Source: Acetobacteraceae bacterium (lineage in GTDB: Bacteria; Pseudomonadota; Alphaproteobacteria; Acetobacterales; Acetobacteraceae). From it: a stretch of DNA of 64,000 bases. A model generated the notes under the pieces. That model was not told the DNA's origin. It did not search any database and saw nothing but the letters and a program-made list of their open reading frames with translations. Position numbers and translations under genes: made by a program. Location of the stretch: the NCBI GenBank assembly GCA_947474705.1, contig CANJJS010000002.1, forward strand, positions 62,001-126,000. The letters are read 5' to 3'. Positions 23,918-32,813 of this stretch are shown piece after piece (the stretch's first letter is position 1; every line of letters begins with the position of its first letter).

Positions 23918-24331
23918 TCACGCGGGCAATCGCGCTTGCTGTCCGGAGGCCCGCGATAACCTGACCGCCGTCCGGTCGAACGACACAAAGACCTCCGCCC
24001 CCAGCGTACGCCCCTCGTGCGCGATCGCCCCATCCGCGAAATCGCCCCCGTTCTCGAGCATCGCCAGCCCAGCCTCCACCGCGAGCCGATCCACCACGAC
24101 ATTCTCCGCCTCGATCGCCCGCCGGATCGCCACCGCGATCTCCCGGGCGGGAACCCGATATCCTCGCGCCAACACCCAAACCAACTCGCACAACATCGTC
24201 GTTCCCAGCGCGATCGTCTCCGCCGCCGCCAGTTCGGCTTTGGCGCGCGCGCTCTGATCGGGATCGTCTCCGGCCATGGCCCGCGCCATCACGTTCGCGT
24301 CCGGCGCGATCCTCACCCTTCGTTCGCCCAT
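23918..24331 (-). CDS. PIN-domain toxin, VapC-like
   Basis: The 137-residue PIN ribonuclease is the toxin of a type II toxin-antitoxin pair. The first acidic residue is in RIAPDANVMARAMAGDDPDQ, the second in TTMLCELVWVLARGY, and the later acidic cluster in ENGGDFADGAIAHEGRTLGAEVFVSFD. That gives the usual four-acid Mg site for RNA cleavage (tRNA or rRNA in studied VapCs). Its start overlaps the antitoxin stop by 19 bp, typical of coupled expression. The C-terminal tail after SFDRTAVRLSR is short. A truncated relative lies at 22618-22830. Confidence 0.88.
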   Translation of the reverse strand: MGERRVRIAPDANVMARAMAGDDPDQSARAKAELAAAETIALGTTMLCELVWVLARGYRVPAREIAVAIRRAIEAENVVVDRLAVEAGLAMLENGGDFADGAIAHEGRTLGAEVFVSFDRTAVRLSRASGQQARLPA

Positions 24332-24564
24332 CCCTCGGACGCGATCCGGTTCATGTCCTCAAGGGACAAAGTGGGGCCATTTTCGCGCTTCAGGAGATCG
24401 AAGACATCGGATATCCGCCCGGTCCGCCGCGCCGCCACGACCTCGATGCGCCCGTCCGGGCGCTTGTCGATGTCGATCTTGTCGCCGGCTTTAACGCCGA
24501 GATGCGCGAGCAGGTCCTTGCGCAAAGTGATCTGGCCTTTGGCGGTGACGGTCAGGGTGGCCAT
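24313..24564 (-). CDS. AbrB/SpoVT-type antitoxin
   Basis: The 83-residue protein has an N-terminal swapped-hairpin AbrB fold: TLTVTAKGQITLRKDLLAHLGVKAGDKIDIDK in outline, followed by RIEVVAARRTGRISDVFDLL and a C-terminal segment LSLEDMNRIASEGWANEG that would wrap the PIN toxin. It should bind its own promoter and neutralise VapC. The ATG at 24564 begins the two-gene unit; the stop overlaps the toxin start. The antitoxin tail GWANEG survives out of frame beside the remnant copy near 22835. Confidence 0.88.
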   Translation of the reverse strand: MATLTVTAKGQITLRKDLLAHLGVKAGDKIDIDKRPDGRIEVVAARRTGRISDVFDLLKRENGPTLSLEDMNRIASEGWANEG

Positions 24565-24745
24565 GCGGCGATCCTCGGATATGGCGGCCCAAATGTAAGG
24601 CGAATTACCCTTACCTTCAAGCCGTCATGCGGCCAAGGCGCGATCTTCCCGCGTCGCGTCCGGACGACACCCCAAAAATTCACGGTCCGTTAAGCTTTTT
24701 CCGTCACGGTCGCCCCGCACCCACCCGCGACCGCCCGAGGAAAAA

Positions 24746-25543
24746 ATGGACCTCCCCGTGACACTGCCGCTCCCGCGCCTGACACCGCCGGCGCCGACCG
24801 TCGTGAAGAACTACTTCCTGCCGGTGTTCTGGGGCGTGTCCAACCCCGACCGGCTGGTCGAGCTGATGCGGGAAATCTCCACTTTGGTGCAACCGGGACA
24901 CCACTTCGCGGACAATTTCTTCACCTGGGGCCGCAACAACTCGATGTTCGACGACGCCGCCTTCGTCGAGGCCTGGTCGAAGAACATCGACGCGCAATCG
25001 GACGAGGCCATTGTCTGGCGCCGTTACATCCTCGCCACCATGGCGTTCCACGCGATCCACCTCGACGGGGATTTCGTCGAATGCGGGTGCTACCGCGGGA
25101 CCGGCATCAAGATCGTGCTCGATTATCTCGGCGGGCCCGCCTTTCCGCGGGAATTCTGGGGCTACGACCTGTTCGAGCACGCGCCGGGCATGGAGCACCA
25201 CCCGATGCAGGACCACGGGCCCGGCCTCGCGGACGAGGTGCGCCGGAAATTCGCCGCCTACCCCCAGGTCCGTATCGTCCAGGGCGAAATCCCCGGCGTT
25301 TTGTCGGACGCGCCGGAGCGTATCGCCTATCTGCACATCGACCTGAACCAGGCCACCGCCGAGATCGCGGCGTTGGAGGTGCTGTTCGACCGTGTCGTGC
25401 CCGGCGGGATCGTGATCCTGGACGATTACGAATGGGCCATGGCCTATCGCCGTCAAAAGCTGCTGGAGGACCCGTGGTTCGAGGCCCGCGGCTACCGTGT
25501 CATGCCGCTGCCCACGGGACAGGGCATGGTGATCAAGCGCTGA
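24746..25543 (+). CDS. TylF/MycF-related class I SAM methyltransferase
   Basis: The 265-residue protein resembles TylF/NovP-type sugar O-methyltransferases: AFHAIHLDGDFVECGCYRGTG forms the SAM-binding motif I, EFWGYDLFEH the next strand, VRIVQGEIPGVL the third, RIAYLHIDLNQATAEIAALE the metal-binding Asp region and PGGIVILDDYEWAMAYRRQ the last motif. The His/Asp residues around LHIDL and the DD of LDDYE would hold Mg in the family. The N-terminal 70 residues (NYFLPVFWGVSNPDRL) are less conserved. The acceptor is unknown; a surface glycan is possible. It is followed by the ComM-type gene after 4 bp. Confidence 0.82.
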   Translation: MDLPVTLPLPRLTPPAPTVVKNYFLPVFWGVSNPDRLVELMREISTLVQPGHHFADNFFTWGRNNSMFDDAAFVEAWSKNIDAQSDEAIVWRRYILATMAFHAIHLDGDFVECGCYRGTGIKIVLDYLGGPAFPREFWGYDLFEHAPGMEHHPMQDHGPGLADEVRRKFAAYPQVRIVQGEIPGVLSDAPERIAYLHIDLNQATAEIAALEVLFDRVVPGGIVILDDYEWAMAYRRQKLLEDPWFEARGYRVMPLPTGQGMVIKR

Positions 25544-25547
25544 CGCC

Positions 25548-27062
25548 ATGACCTCGCGCGCCATGGCGCAGGTCGCCACCTTCACTTTCTCCGGGATCGA
25601 GGCGATCCCGGTGGAAACGCAGGTGCAACTCTCCAGCGGTCTGCCGAATTTTCTGATCGTCGGGCTCGCCGACAAGGCGGTCGCCGAGGCGCGGGAGCGG
25701 GTGCGCGCCGCTTTCCATGCCATGGGGTTGTCGCTGCCGCCGCGCCGCATTCTGATCAATTTGCGGCCCGCCGACCTGCTGAAGGAGGGCAGTCATTTCG
25801 ATTTGCCGCTGGCGTTGGGCGTGCTCGCCGCCATGGATTTGCTGCCCGCGGATCAGCTTGCCGGTTATGCGGCTTTGGGCGAATTATCGCTGGATGGGAC
25901 ACTGAACAAGGTCGCGGGGGTGCTGCCCGCCGCGATCGCGGCCGCGAACCGCGATCTCGGGTTGATTTGTCCGGAAGCGCAGGGGCCGGAGGCGGCATGG
26001 GCGGGGGGGATCGACATTCTGGCGCCGCCGAATTTGCTGGCGTTGATCGCGCATTTCAAAGGCACGCAAATCCTGACCCCGCCCATCGCGGGCGGCGCCG
26101 CGGCTTCGGATCGAGGCCCCGACATGCACGACGTCAAAGGCATGGAAACCGCCCGCCGCGCTGTGGAAATCGCCGCCGCCGGGGGGCACAATCTGCTGTT
26201 GATCGGGCCGCCGGGCTCCGGCAAATCCATGCTCGCCGCGCGTCTGCCCGGTCTGTTGCCCGATCTGGACGCGCGCGAGGCGCTGGAGGTCGGCATGATC
26301 CACAGCGTCGCCGGCCTGCTGGAAAACGGCCGCCTGATGCCGCGTCCGCCGTTTAGAGAACCGCACCACTCGGCAACCCAGGCGGCGTTGACGGGAGGAG
26401 GTCATCGCGCCCGTCCCGGCGAGGTGTCGCTGGCCCATCGCGGCGTCCTTTTTCTGGACGAGTTGCCGGAGTTTCCGCGTCAGAGCCTGGAGGCCCTGCG
26501 CCAGCCGATGGAAACCGGGCGCACCACGGTGTCCCGCGCCAACGCCCACATCGCGTATCCCGCGCGGTTCCAATTGATCGCCGCGATGAACCCCTGCCGC
26601 TGCGGCTATTTGGGCGATGGCGGCCGGGAATGCGGGCGCGCGCCCCGTTGCGGCGAGGATTACCGCAATCGCGTCAGCGGCCCGGTGCTGGACCGCATCG
26701 ACCTGGCCGTGGAAGTGCAACCCGCCACCGCCGCCGAACTCACCCACGCCCCCAGAGGCGAAGCCAGCGCGATCGTCGCGGCGCGGGTCGCCAAGGCGCG
26801 GGCGGCGACCCAGGCTCGTAACGGTACGGAGGGGCCGCGCACCAACGCGGAAACCGATATCGAGACCATTCGTCTTCCACCCGACGCCTCGAAACTCGTC
26901 GAAGACGCCATGGACCGTCTGGGCTTATCGGGCCGAGGCCGCGCCCGGGTTATTCGCGTCGCCCGCACCATCGCCGATCTGGCGGGCGAGAACGTTGTGT
27001 CGCGGGTCCATGTCGCGGAGGCGTTGTCCTACCGGCACCGGTCGAGACTCAGGACAGGATGA
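25548..27062 (+). CDS. comM: YifB/ComM family Mg-chelatase-like AAA ATPase
   Basis: The 504-residue protein has the N-terminal LonC-like domain (SGIEAIPVETQVQLSSGLPN, VGLADKAVAEARERVRAA, LINLRPADLLKEGSHFDLPL), the AAA module with Walker A IGPPGSGKSMLAARLPGLLP, Walker B RGVLFLDELPEFPRQSLEAL, sensor region FQLIAAMNPCRCGYLGDGG and the C-terminal helical domain with RVIRVARTIADLAGE. In Vibrio, ComM is a hexameric helicase that drives branch migration of incoming single-stranded DNA in transformation. The start at 25548 overlaps nothing; ATG 25563 is an alternative. Presence alone does not prove natural competence, as the gene is widespread. Confidence 0.93.
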   Translation: MTSRAMAQVATFTFSGIEAIPVETQVQLSSGLPNFLIVGLADKAVAEARERVRAAFHAMGLSLPPRRILINLRPADLLKEGSHFDLPLALGVLAAMDLLPADQLAGYAALGELSLDGTLNKVAGVLPAAIAAANRDLGLICPEAQGPEAAWAGGIDILAPPNLLALIAHFKGTQILTPPIAGGAAASDRGPDMHDVKGMETARRAVEIAAAGGHNLLLIGPPGSGKSMLAARLPGLLPDLDAREALEVGMIHSVAGLLENGRLMPRPPFREPHHSATQAALTGGGHRARPGEVSLAHRGVLFLDELPEFPRQSLEALRQPMETGRTTVSRANAHIAYPARFQLIAAMNPCRCGYLGDGGRECGRAPRCGEDYRNRVSGPVLDRIDLAVEVQPATAAELTHAPRGEASAIVAARVAKARAATQARNGTEGPRTNAETDIETIRLPPDASKLVEDAMDRLGLSGRGRARVIRVARTIADLAGENVVSRVHVAEALSYRHRSRLRTG

Positions 27063-27261
27063 CTCGCCGAGGGGACTTGAGCGGCCACCGGAAATAACCG
27101 CCAGGCCCGAGGCAGGCGCCCCCGGTAATCCCCAACGCCTGATCCGCGAGGATCGACCATCCATGCCTTCGGTTTTCGTCCAGAAAATCGTGGCTGGTCC
27201 GCCTTCGCGGACCAAGACGTTGGGGGGCGGGCGGGGAGTCAGCGCCAAGCGTGGTTCGGTC

Positions 27262-27834
27262 TTAGTCGGGCGCCGGAAAATCGACACCCTCGTACAACTC
27301 GGCGACCGGAATCTCGATGCCCATTTCCGGCAATGCCAGGACATCCTCCGCCATCAATGTCGTCGCGCTCCATTTCTCGCCGCCGCTCCGCCGTTCCAGC
27401 ACCGTCAGACCGATACTGGCGGATTCGACGAGGACGTAGCGCAGAATGGACGGAACCGCGGCGTATTCGCGCACCTTGATAATCCGGTCCACGCGCCCGG
27501 AGGTGGGGCCGATCACCTCGAACACCGCGACCGGATCGGGCAGCACATACTCGTCGCCCGTGAACGGCTTGCAGGTCACCACGCCGTCCGGATAACGCAC
27601 GGCATCGCCGATGGTCGCGACCCCGGCGTCCGATCCCAGGGGACGGCAGCCAGTTCCCTTCAACCGTTCGCGCAGCGCGACATGAATGTTGAAATGGATG
27701 ACGTTGTGCCGCAGGTTCCCCCCAGTCATCGCGACCGGTCGAAACCCATCGAACTCGAACCGCCCCTCCTGGACTTGCGCCCAGGCGAAGAACTGCTCGC
27801 GGGTCATGAGGGGTTGGCGAAGAGCGACGTTCAT
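27262..27834 (-). CDS. Uma2 family (DUF820) putative endonuclease
   Basis: The 190-residue PD-(D/E)XK-like protein of the Uma2 family shows the N-terminal MTREQFFAWAQVQEGRFEFDG, LRHNVIHFNIHVALRERL, the Asp in DAVRYPDGVVTC, the Glu-x-x region AVFEVIGPTSGRVDRIIKVREY with the conserved Arg/Asp/Lys, and YVLVESASIGLTVLERR. Family members are common in cyanobacteria and sporadic elsewhere; the physiological role is unclear and transposon links are suspected. The ATG at 27834 is chosen because homology starts there. The 199-bp gap after comM holds no gene. Confidence 0.85.
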   Translation of the reverse strand: MNVALRQPLMTREQFFAWAQVQEGRFEFDGFRPVAMTGGNLRHNVIHFNIHVALRERLKGTGCRPLGSDAGVATIGDAVRYPDGVVTCKPFTGDEYVLPDPVAVFEVIGPTSGRVDRIIKVREYAAVPSILRYVLVESASIGLTVLERRSGGEKWSATTLMAEDVLALPEMGIEIPVAELYEGVDFPAPD

Positions 27835-27967
27835 GGTTGCGATCATATACGCCTGGCGGGGCCGTGTCTCCCGATTTCGCCGGGGAAACACCCCCCAGGC
27901 CGCCGCGCGGGCTCTCGCGGTTTGGAAGCACCCGTGGTACTCTTGGCCCATCCAAAGGAGCTCCCAC

Positions 27968-28882
27968 ATGCGCAAGGCTTTATTGCTTCCGATCCTCGGT
28001 CTGTTTATCGGCCTGACAACCCAGACCCACACGGCGGATGCCCCCGGCGGCACGCTCCAAAAAATCAAGGAAACCAAGCTCATTACCCTGGGCGTGCGCG
28101 ACAGCTCCGCGCCATTCTCCTACCTCGACGCCCAGCAGAAACACACCGGCTATGCCATCGAAGTCTGCCTGCGGATCGTCGCCGCGGTGAAAAAAGAACT
28201 CAACCTTCCGGACATCAAGGTCGAGATGACCTCGGTCACCTCGGCGACCCGCATTCCGCTGATGGCGAACGGCACGATCGATCTGGAATGCGGCTCCACC
28301 ACCAATAACGCCGAGCGTCAGAAGCAGGTCACCTTCACCAACACCCACTTCCTCACCGCCTCCGTCTTCGTCGCGAAAAAAAGCGCGAACCTGAAACGGA
28401 TCGACGACCTGAAAGGCAAGACCGTGGTCTCCACGGCCGGATCGACCAACATCGTCCAGCTTGAAAAGGCCAATGCCGAACGCAAACTCGGCATCACCGT
28501 CATTCCGGCGAAAGATCACGCGGAGGGCCTGCTGATGGTCGAAACCGGCCGCGCCGCCGCCTTCGTCATGGACGACGTGATCATCGCGGGCCTCGTCGCC
28601 GGCGCGAAAGATCCAGGCATGTTCGCGCTGGGATCTGAACCCTTCTCCCGCCCCGAGCCCTACGGCATCATGCTCCGCAAGGACGACCCGGCGTTCAAGG
28701 CCATCGCGGATCGCGTCACCGCCGAAGTGTTTAAGAAAGACGGCGAAGCGCTTTACAAGAAATGGTTCCTGTCGCCGATCCCGCCGAAGAACATCAACAT
28801 GAACCTGGCCCTGACGCCGGCGATGAAGAAAGCGCTGGCCAACCCGTCCTCCAACCCCGATCCGGCGAGCTATGCCGACTGA
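27968..28882 (+). CDS. periplasmic amino-acid-binding protein (glutamate/aspartate type)
   Basis: The 304-residue solute-binding protein of the polar amino acid family (SBP_bac_3) has the signal peptide MRKALLLPILGLFIGL with probable cleavage near THTADA. Then come LGVRDSSAPFSYLDAQQKHTGY, IDLECGSTTNNAERQKQVTF, GKTVVSTAGSTNIVQLEKAN, DHAEGLLMVETGRAAAFVMD and a C-terminal helix pair, close to the GltI/DEBP group. AGGAG precedes the ATG. It is the first gene of a four-gene importer unit with two permeases and an ATPase, delivering Glu, Asp or a similar dicarboxylic amino acid to the membrane complex. Confidence 0.93.
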   Translation: MRKALLLPILGLFIGLTTQTHTADAPGGTLQKIKETKLITLGVRDSSAPFSYLDAQQKHTGYAIEVCLRIVAAVKKELNLPDIKVEMTSVTSATRIPLMANGTIDLECGSTTNNAERQKQVTFTNTHFLTASVFVAKKSANLKRIDDLKGKTVVSTAGSTNIVQLEKANAERKLGITVIPAKDHAEGLLMVETGRAAAFVMDDVIIAGLVAGAKDPGMFALGSEPFSRPEPYGIMLRKDDPAFKAIADRVTAEVFKKDGEALYKKWFLSPIPPKNINMNLALTPAMKKALANPSSNPDPASYAD

Positions 28883-28894
28883 TCCTTCGCCGGA

Positions 28895-29623
28895 ATGAAC
28901 TACCACTGGAACTGGGGCATCTTTCTGGAGCCGTCGCCGGAAGGGAACGGCACCTACGGGCAGATGCTCCTGTCCGGGCTTTGGATGACGCTTCAGGTTT
29001 CCGTCCTGGCCTGGACCCTGGCGCTTTGCGCCGGGTCCTGCGTCGGGGTCGTCAGAAGTCTGCCGAGCGCATGGGCGCGGCGACTTTCGGACGTCTGGAT
29101 CGAACCGCTGCGCAACATTCCGTTATTGGTGCAATTGTTTCTCTGGTATTTCGTGCTGCCGGAACTGATCCCGGAAACCTGGGGCGACTGGCTGAAACAA
29201 CTTCCGAACGCGCCGTTTTACAATGCCGTGGTGGGCGTGGGTCTGTTCATGTCGGCCCGCGTCGCCGTTCAGGTCGCCACCGGCCTCGCGGCCCTGCCCC
29301 GCGGGCAAATGGCCGCCGGCCTCGCGCTGGGCCTGACTCCTGGACAGACCTATCGTTACGTCTTGTTGCCCATGGCGTTCCGCGTCGTGCTGCCGCCGCT
29401 GACCAGCGAACTCATTAACACCATCAAGAACACCTCCGTCGCGCTCACCATCGGACTCGCCGAACTCACGGCCCGCGCCCGCGCGGTGCAGGAATTTTCC
29501 TTTCAGGTGTTCGAGGCCTTCGCCGCCGCGACACTCGGTTACCTCGCGATCAACCTGCTGGCGACGCTCGCCATGCGGCTGATCGAACGTCAGGCGCGCC
29601 TGCCCGGCTACGGCAAGGCCTGA
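28895..29623 (+). CDS. amino acid ABC transporter permease (GltJ-like)
   Basis: The 242-residue inner-membrane permease of the HisM/GltJ class has an N-terminal NYHWNWGIFLEPSPEG typical of GltJ, then TM helices (MTLQVSVLAWTLALCAGSCV and later hydrophobic runs) and the ATPase-docking loop AALPRGQMAAGLALGLTPGQ followed by RVVLPPLTSELINTIKNTS. It pairs with the next gene's product as a heterodimer. It starts 12 bp after the binding-protein stop and ends 3 bp before the next permease. Confidence 0.93.
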   Translation: MNYHWNWGIFLEPSPEGNGTYGQMLLSGLWMTLQVSVLAWTLALCAGSCVGVVRSLPSAWARRLSDVWIEPLRNIPLLVQLFLWYFVLPELIPETWGDWLKQLPNAPFYNAVVGVGLFMSARVAVQVATGLAALPRGQMAAGLALGLTPGQTYRYVLLPMAFRVVLPPLTSELINTIKNTSVALTIGLAELTARARAVQEFSFQVFEAFAAATLGYLAINLLATLAMRLIERQARLPGYGKA

Positions 29624-29626
29624 ACG

Positions 29627-30319
29627 ATGTTCTCCAATTTCGACTTTGGCGAGATCTGGCGCGCGCTGCCGTTTCTGTTTCTCGACGGCATGCGGTTCAC
29701 GCTGACGCTGACCTTTCTGGCGACGGCCGGCGGGATCTTGTTGGGCACCGTTCTCGCGCTGCTGCGGCTGTCCGGGGGACGCGCGGTTTCCGCGATCGTC
29801 GCTGGCTATGTCAACCTGATGCGGTCGCTGCCGCTGCTGCTGGTGATATTCTGGTTTTACTTTCTGGTGCCCTATGTCGGGCAATGGGTCATGGGCGCGC
29901 CACGGCCGATTAAAGTCGGCGGCTTCACCTCGGCGCTGCTGACGTTCACGTTGTTCGAGGCGGCGTATTTCTCCGAAATCATCCGGGGCGGCATCCAGTC
30001 GATTCCGAACGGCCAGGCCGCGGCGGCGGCGGCTTTGGGGCTGACGCACGCGCAAACCATGCGTTACGTGATCCTGCCTCAGGTGTTCCGGACCATGCTG
30101 CCGGTGCTTCTGACGCAGACCATCGTGCTGTTTCAGGACACGTCGCTTGTGTATGTCCTGTCGCTGGACGATTTTCTGGGCGTGGCCTCCAAGATCGCCC
30201 AGCGCGACGGACGTCTGGTGGAATTATATCTGTTCGCGGCGCTGGTTTATTTCGCGATCAGTTTCTGCGCCTCCCAGGCCGCGCGCCGGCTGCAATCCCG
30301 CGTCGCCATCGTCCGATGA
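29627..30319 (+). CDS. amino acid ABC transporter permease (GltK-like)
   Basis: The 230-residue partner permease shows IWRALPFLFLDGMRFTLTLT, GYVNLMRSLPLLLVIFWFYF, the EAA-type loop SIPNGQAAAAAALGLTHAQTM and VILPQVFRTMLPVLLTQTIV, then DTSLVYVLSLDDFLGVAS, all typical of GltK. It forms the translocation pore with the GltJ-like subunit. The stop overlaps the ATPase start as ATGA, so translation is coupled. Confidence 0.93.
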   Translation: MFSNFDFGEIWRALPFLFLDGMRFTLTLTFLATAGGILLGTVLALLRLSGGRAVSAIVAGYVNLMRSLPLLLVIFWFYFLVPYVGQWVMGAPRPIKVGGFTSALLTFTLFEAAYFSEIIRGGIQSIPNGQAAAAAALGLTHAQTMRYVILPQVFRTMLPVLLTQTIVLFQDTSLVYVLSLDDFLGVASKIAQRDGRLVELYLFAALVYFAISFCASQAARRLQSRVAIVR

Positions 30320-31071
30320 GCCAAACCATGTCCGATATCGTCATCAGTCTGGATCGCGTGAACAAGTGGTACAATCCCACCTTCCAGGTGCTGAAAGATT
30401 GCTCCCTGGACGTCCGCAAGGGCGAGGTCGTGGTGGTCTGCGGGCCCTCCGGGTCCGGCAAATCGACACTTATTAAATGCGTCAACGCACTGGAACCGTT
30501 TCAGTCCGGCGAGATCGCGGTGGACGGGGTTCGCCTGCGCGAAAAGGGCGTGGACCTGCCGAAACTGCGGGCCCGCGTGGGCATGGTGTTTCAGAATTTC
30601 GAGTTGTTTCCGCATTTGTCGGTGCTCGAGAATCTGGACCTGGCGCAGTTGAAGGTGCTGGGGCGGAGTAAGGACGAGGCGCGGGCGAAGTCGGAAGCGC
30701 TGCTGCGCCGCGTCGATCTGGCGGCGCACGCGGCGAAATACCCGGGCCAGTTATCGGGTGGCCAGCAACAGCGTGTGGCGATTGCGCGGGCGTTGGCCAT
30801 GGACCCGGTCGCGATGTTGTTCGACGAACCGACCAGCGCGCTCGATCCCGAAATGGTATCGGAAGTGCTGGACGCGATGGTGGAACTGGCGCGCGAGGGG
30901 ATGACCATGATGGTTGTCACGCACGAGATGGGATTCGCGCGGAAGGTGGCGCACCGGGTGGTGTTCATGGACCGGGGGGAGATCGTTGTCGACGCGGAAA
31001 AGGAGGAGTTTTTCGCGGCGAACGGCAACGAGCGGGCACGGGTGTTTTTATCGAAGATTTTGGGGCACTGA
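30316..31071 (+). CDS. amino acid ABC transporter ATPase (GltL-like)
   Basis: The 251-residue ATPase energises the preceding importer. Motifs are Walker A GPSGSGKSTLIKC, Q-loop VFQNFELFPHLSVLEN, signature LSGGQQQRVAIARAL, Walker B AMLFDEPTSALDPEMV and switch VTHEMGFARKVA, then VFMDRGEIV. The length equals GltL/GlnQ-type subunits. It completes the operon binding protein - permease - permease - ATPase. A start at residue 5 (MSDIV) is also possible. The downstream gene is convergent. Confidence 0.95.
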   Translation: MSQTMSDIVISLDRVNKWYNPTFQVLKDCSLDVRKGEVVVVCGPSGSGKSTLIKCVNALEPFQSGEIAVDGVRLREKGVDLPKLRARVGMVFQNFELFPHLSVLENLDLAQLKVLGRSKDEARAKSEALLRRVDLAAHAAKYPGQLSGGQQQRVAIARALAMDPVAMLFDEPTSALDPEMVSEVLDAMVELAREGMTMMVVTHEMGFARKVAHRVVFMDRGEIVVDAEKEEFFAANGNERARVFLSKILGH

Positions 31072-31144
31072 CTGGCCCGGCCATGGCGCACCGCCAGGCC
31101 GGAACCAAAGTCGCGATGGGGGTGCCGAGCGTCCGGCCGACCGG

Positions 31145-32686
31145 TTAGCCCTTGACCTCCAACGTCTCGAACGGCGCCTGATAAACAAATCCGGGAATGC
31201 GGCCGAAGCTTGTCTCAACGGCTTTCGGGCCGGCGGCACATAGGAATCCTAACTGCCATAGCGGGACGAACATGTCCTTTTCGTGCATGATTTTCTGAAT
31301 GTCGTGCAAAAGCGCGGTTCGCTTTTCCAGGTCGATTTCGCGCGACTGGCGCGCGAACAAGGCGTCGATTTCGGGATATCCGCCGTAGGAATAGGGCGCG
31401 TCCGAAAGTGCCCACAACGCGATCCGGGTCGCGGCGTTGCCCAAAGCGGCGCTGCCGGCCTGGATGATGCCTTTCTTGAAGCGCTTGTCCTCGAAGCCCT
31501 TGTTGAACGCGACCCGTTCGATGGCGCGCAGTTGCAGCCGGATGCCGGCGGCGGAGAGGTTGTTGACGGACGCTTCGCCCAGATTGGCGTAGGACGAATC
31601 GCACCAGTAAAAACCGGCATCGAAGCCACCGGGATATCCGGCCTCAGCCAAGAGTTTCATGGCCTGTTTGGGGTCGAACACCGGCAGCGGCGACTTCCAG
31701 TAAAACGGCAGATGCTGGGGCACGATGTTGCTGGTGACCCGGGAATAACCGAGGTTCAGCGCCTGGTTGATGGAATTGTAGTCCAACGCCAAAGCCGCCG
31801 CGCGCCGCACCTTCGGGTTGGACCAGGGCGATTTCGGGTCCCATTGCTCCGGGAAACACATCCAATACGTCGCGCCATCCGGGGCCAGTTGCAATTTCAG
31901 ATCGGTGGATCGTTTCACCTCCGCGGCGAGTTCGCCGCGGACCGAATAGGCGAAATCGACTTCCCCGCGTTTCAGCGCGATCAGCCGTGTCGCGTCGTCG
32001 GGCACGACTTTCATGACGATGCGTTTGACTTTCGGCGCGCCGCGCCAATAGGATTCGTTGGCTTCCAGCACCAGTTCGACGCCGGGATCGAAAGAGACGA
32101 ATTTATAAGGGCCCGCGCCGATCGGGGCTTTGCGGAAACCCGCGTCGCCGACTTTCTCGATGTATTTTTTCGGCAGAATCCAGTTGGCGCCGGTGGACGC
32201 CACATAGAACGCCATGAAGTCGGGCCATGCTTCTTTCAGCCGGAAGATAATTCGGGATTTGTCCGGTGTTTCCAATGCGGCGATGTTGTCGCGCAGGAGT
32301 TTCGCGGCATAGCCGTGGTAGCGTTCGAAGGTGAATTTCACGTCCTCGACGGTCACGGGTTCGCCGTTATGGAACGTAGGGCCTTCGCGCAGGACGAATT
32401 CATGGGTCAGCCCGTCCGGCGACATTTTATGGGACGTGGCGAGGCTTGGGGTTTCCAGGCCCTCGGGCATCGCTTTGACCAGGGCGTCGTGCAGGCCGTA
32501 GGTCAGCATATAGGGTGTGACCAGTCCGCCGGTGTCGCTCGGGTCGAACCAGGAGGGCGGCAGGGACACGTGCACGGCGACGGTCATGGTGCCGGATGGG
32601 GCCGCGGCGGCGCTGTCAGTCAGCGCGGCGAACAGGCCGGAGGCCGTGAGCGCGAGGCCGCGGCGGCGGGTAACGGTCGGAATCAT
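31145..32686 (-). CDS. peptide/nickel-type ABC substrate-binding protein (SBP_bac_5)
   Basis: The 513-residue periplasmic binding protein of the oligopeptide family has a twin-arginine-like leader (VTRRRGLALTASGLFAAL, cleavage near AAAA-PSG), then WFDPSDTGGLVTPYMLTYGL, KMSPDGLTHEFVLREGPTFHNG, EDVKFTFERYHG, GAGPYKFVSFDPGVELVLEA and LAEAGYPGGFDAGFYWCDSS. The RRRG suggests Tat export but Sec cannot be excluded. The ATG at 32686 follows GAGAGATCC. No permease or ATPase genes lie beside it, so it is an orphan subunit. It is convergent with the glutamate importer. Confidence 0.9.
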   Translation of the reverse strand: MIPTVTRRRGLALTASGLFAALTDSAAAAPSGTMTVAVHVSLPPSWFDPSDTGGLVTPYMLTYGLHDALVKAMPEGLETPSLATSHKMSPDGLTHEFVLREGPTFHNGEPVTVEDVKFTFERYHGYAAKLLRDNIAALETPDKSRIIFRLKEAWPDFMAFYVASTGANWILPKKYIEKVGDAGFRKAPIGAGPYKFVSFDPGVELVLEANESYWRGAPKVKRIVMKVVPDDATRLIALKRGEVDFAYSVRGELAAEVKRSTDLKLQLAPDGATYWMCFPEQWDPKSPWSNPKVRRAAALALDYNSINQALNLGYSRVTSNIVPQHLPFYWKSPLPVFDPKQAMKLLAEAGYPGGFDAGFYWCDSSYANLGEASVNNLSAAGIRLQLRAIERVAFNKGFEDKRFKKGIIQAGSAALGNAATRIALWALSDAPYSYGGYPEIDALFARQSREIDLEKRTALLHDIQKIMHEKDMFVPLWQLGFLCAAGPKAVETSFGRIPGFVYQAPFETLEVKG

Positions 32687-32813
32687 CGGGATCTCTCGTG
32701 CGATGGCGTTTTCACGGGTACGGTACGACCGCGCGCGGCACACGTCGAGTCAACTCGGAACCGGGCCGGCACGCGAGGCGATCGCCGCCGGCCCGGCGGC
32801 GATCGCGTTGCTG

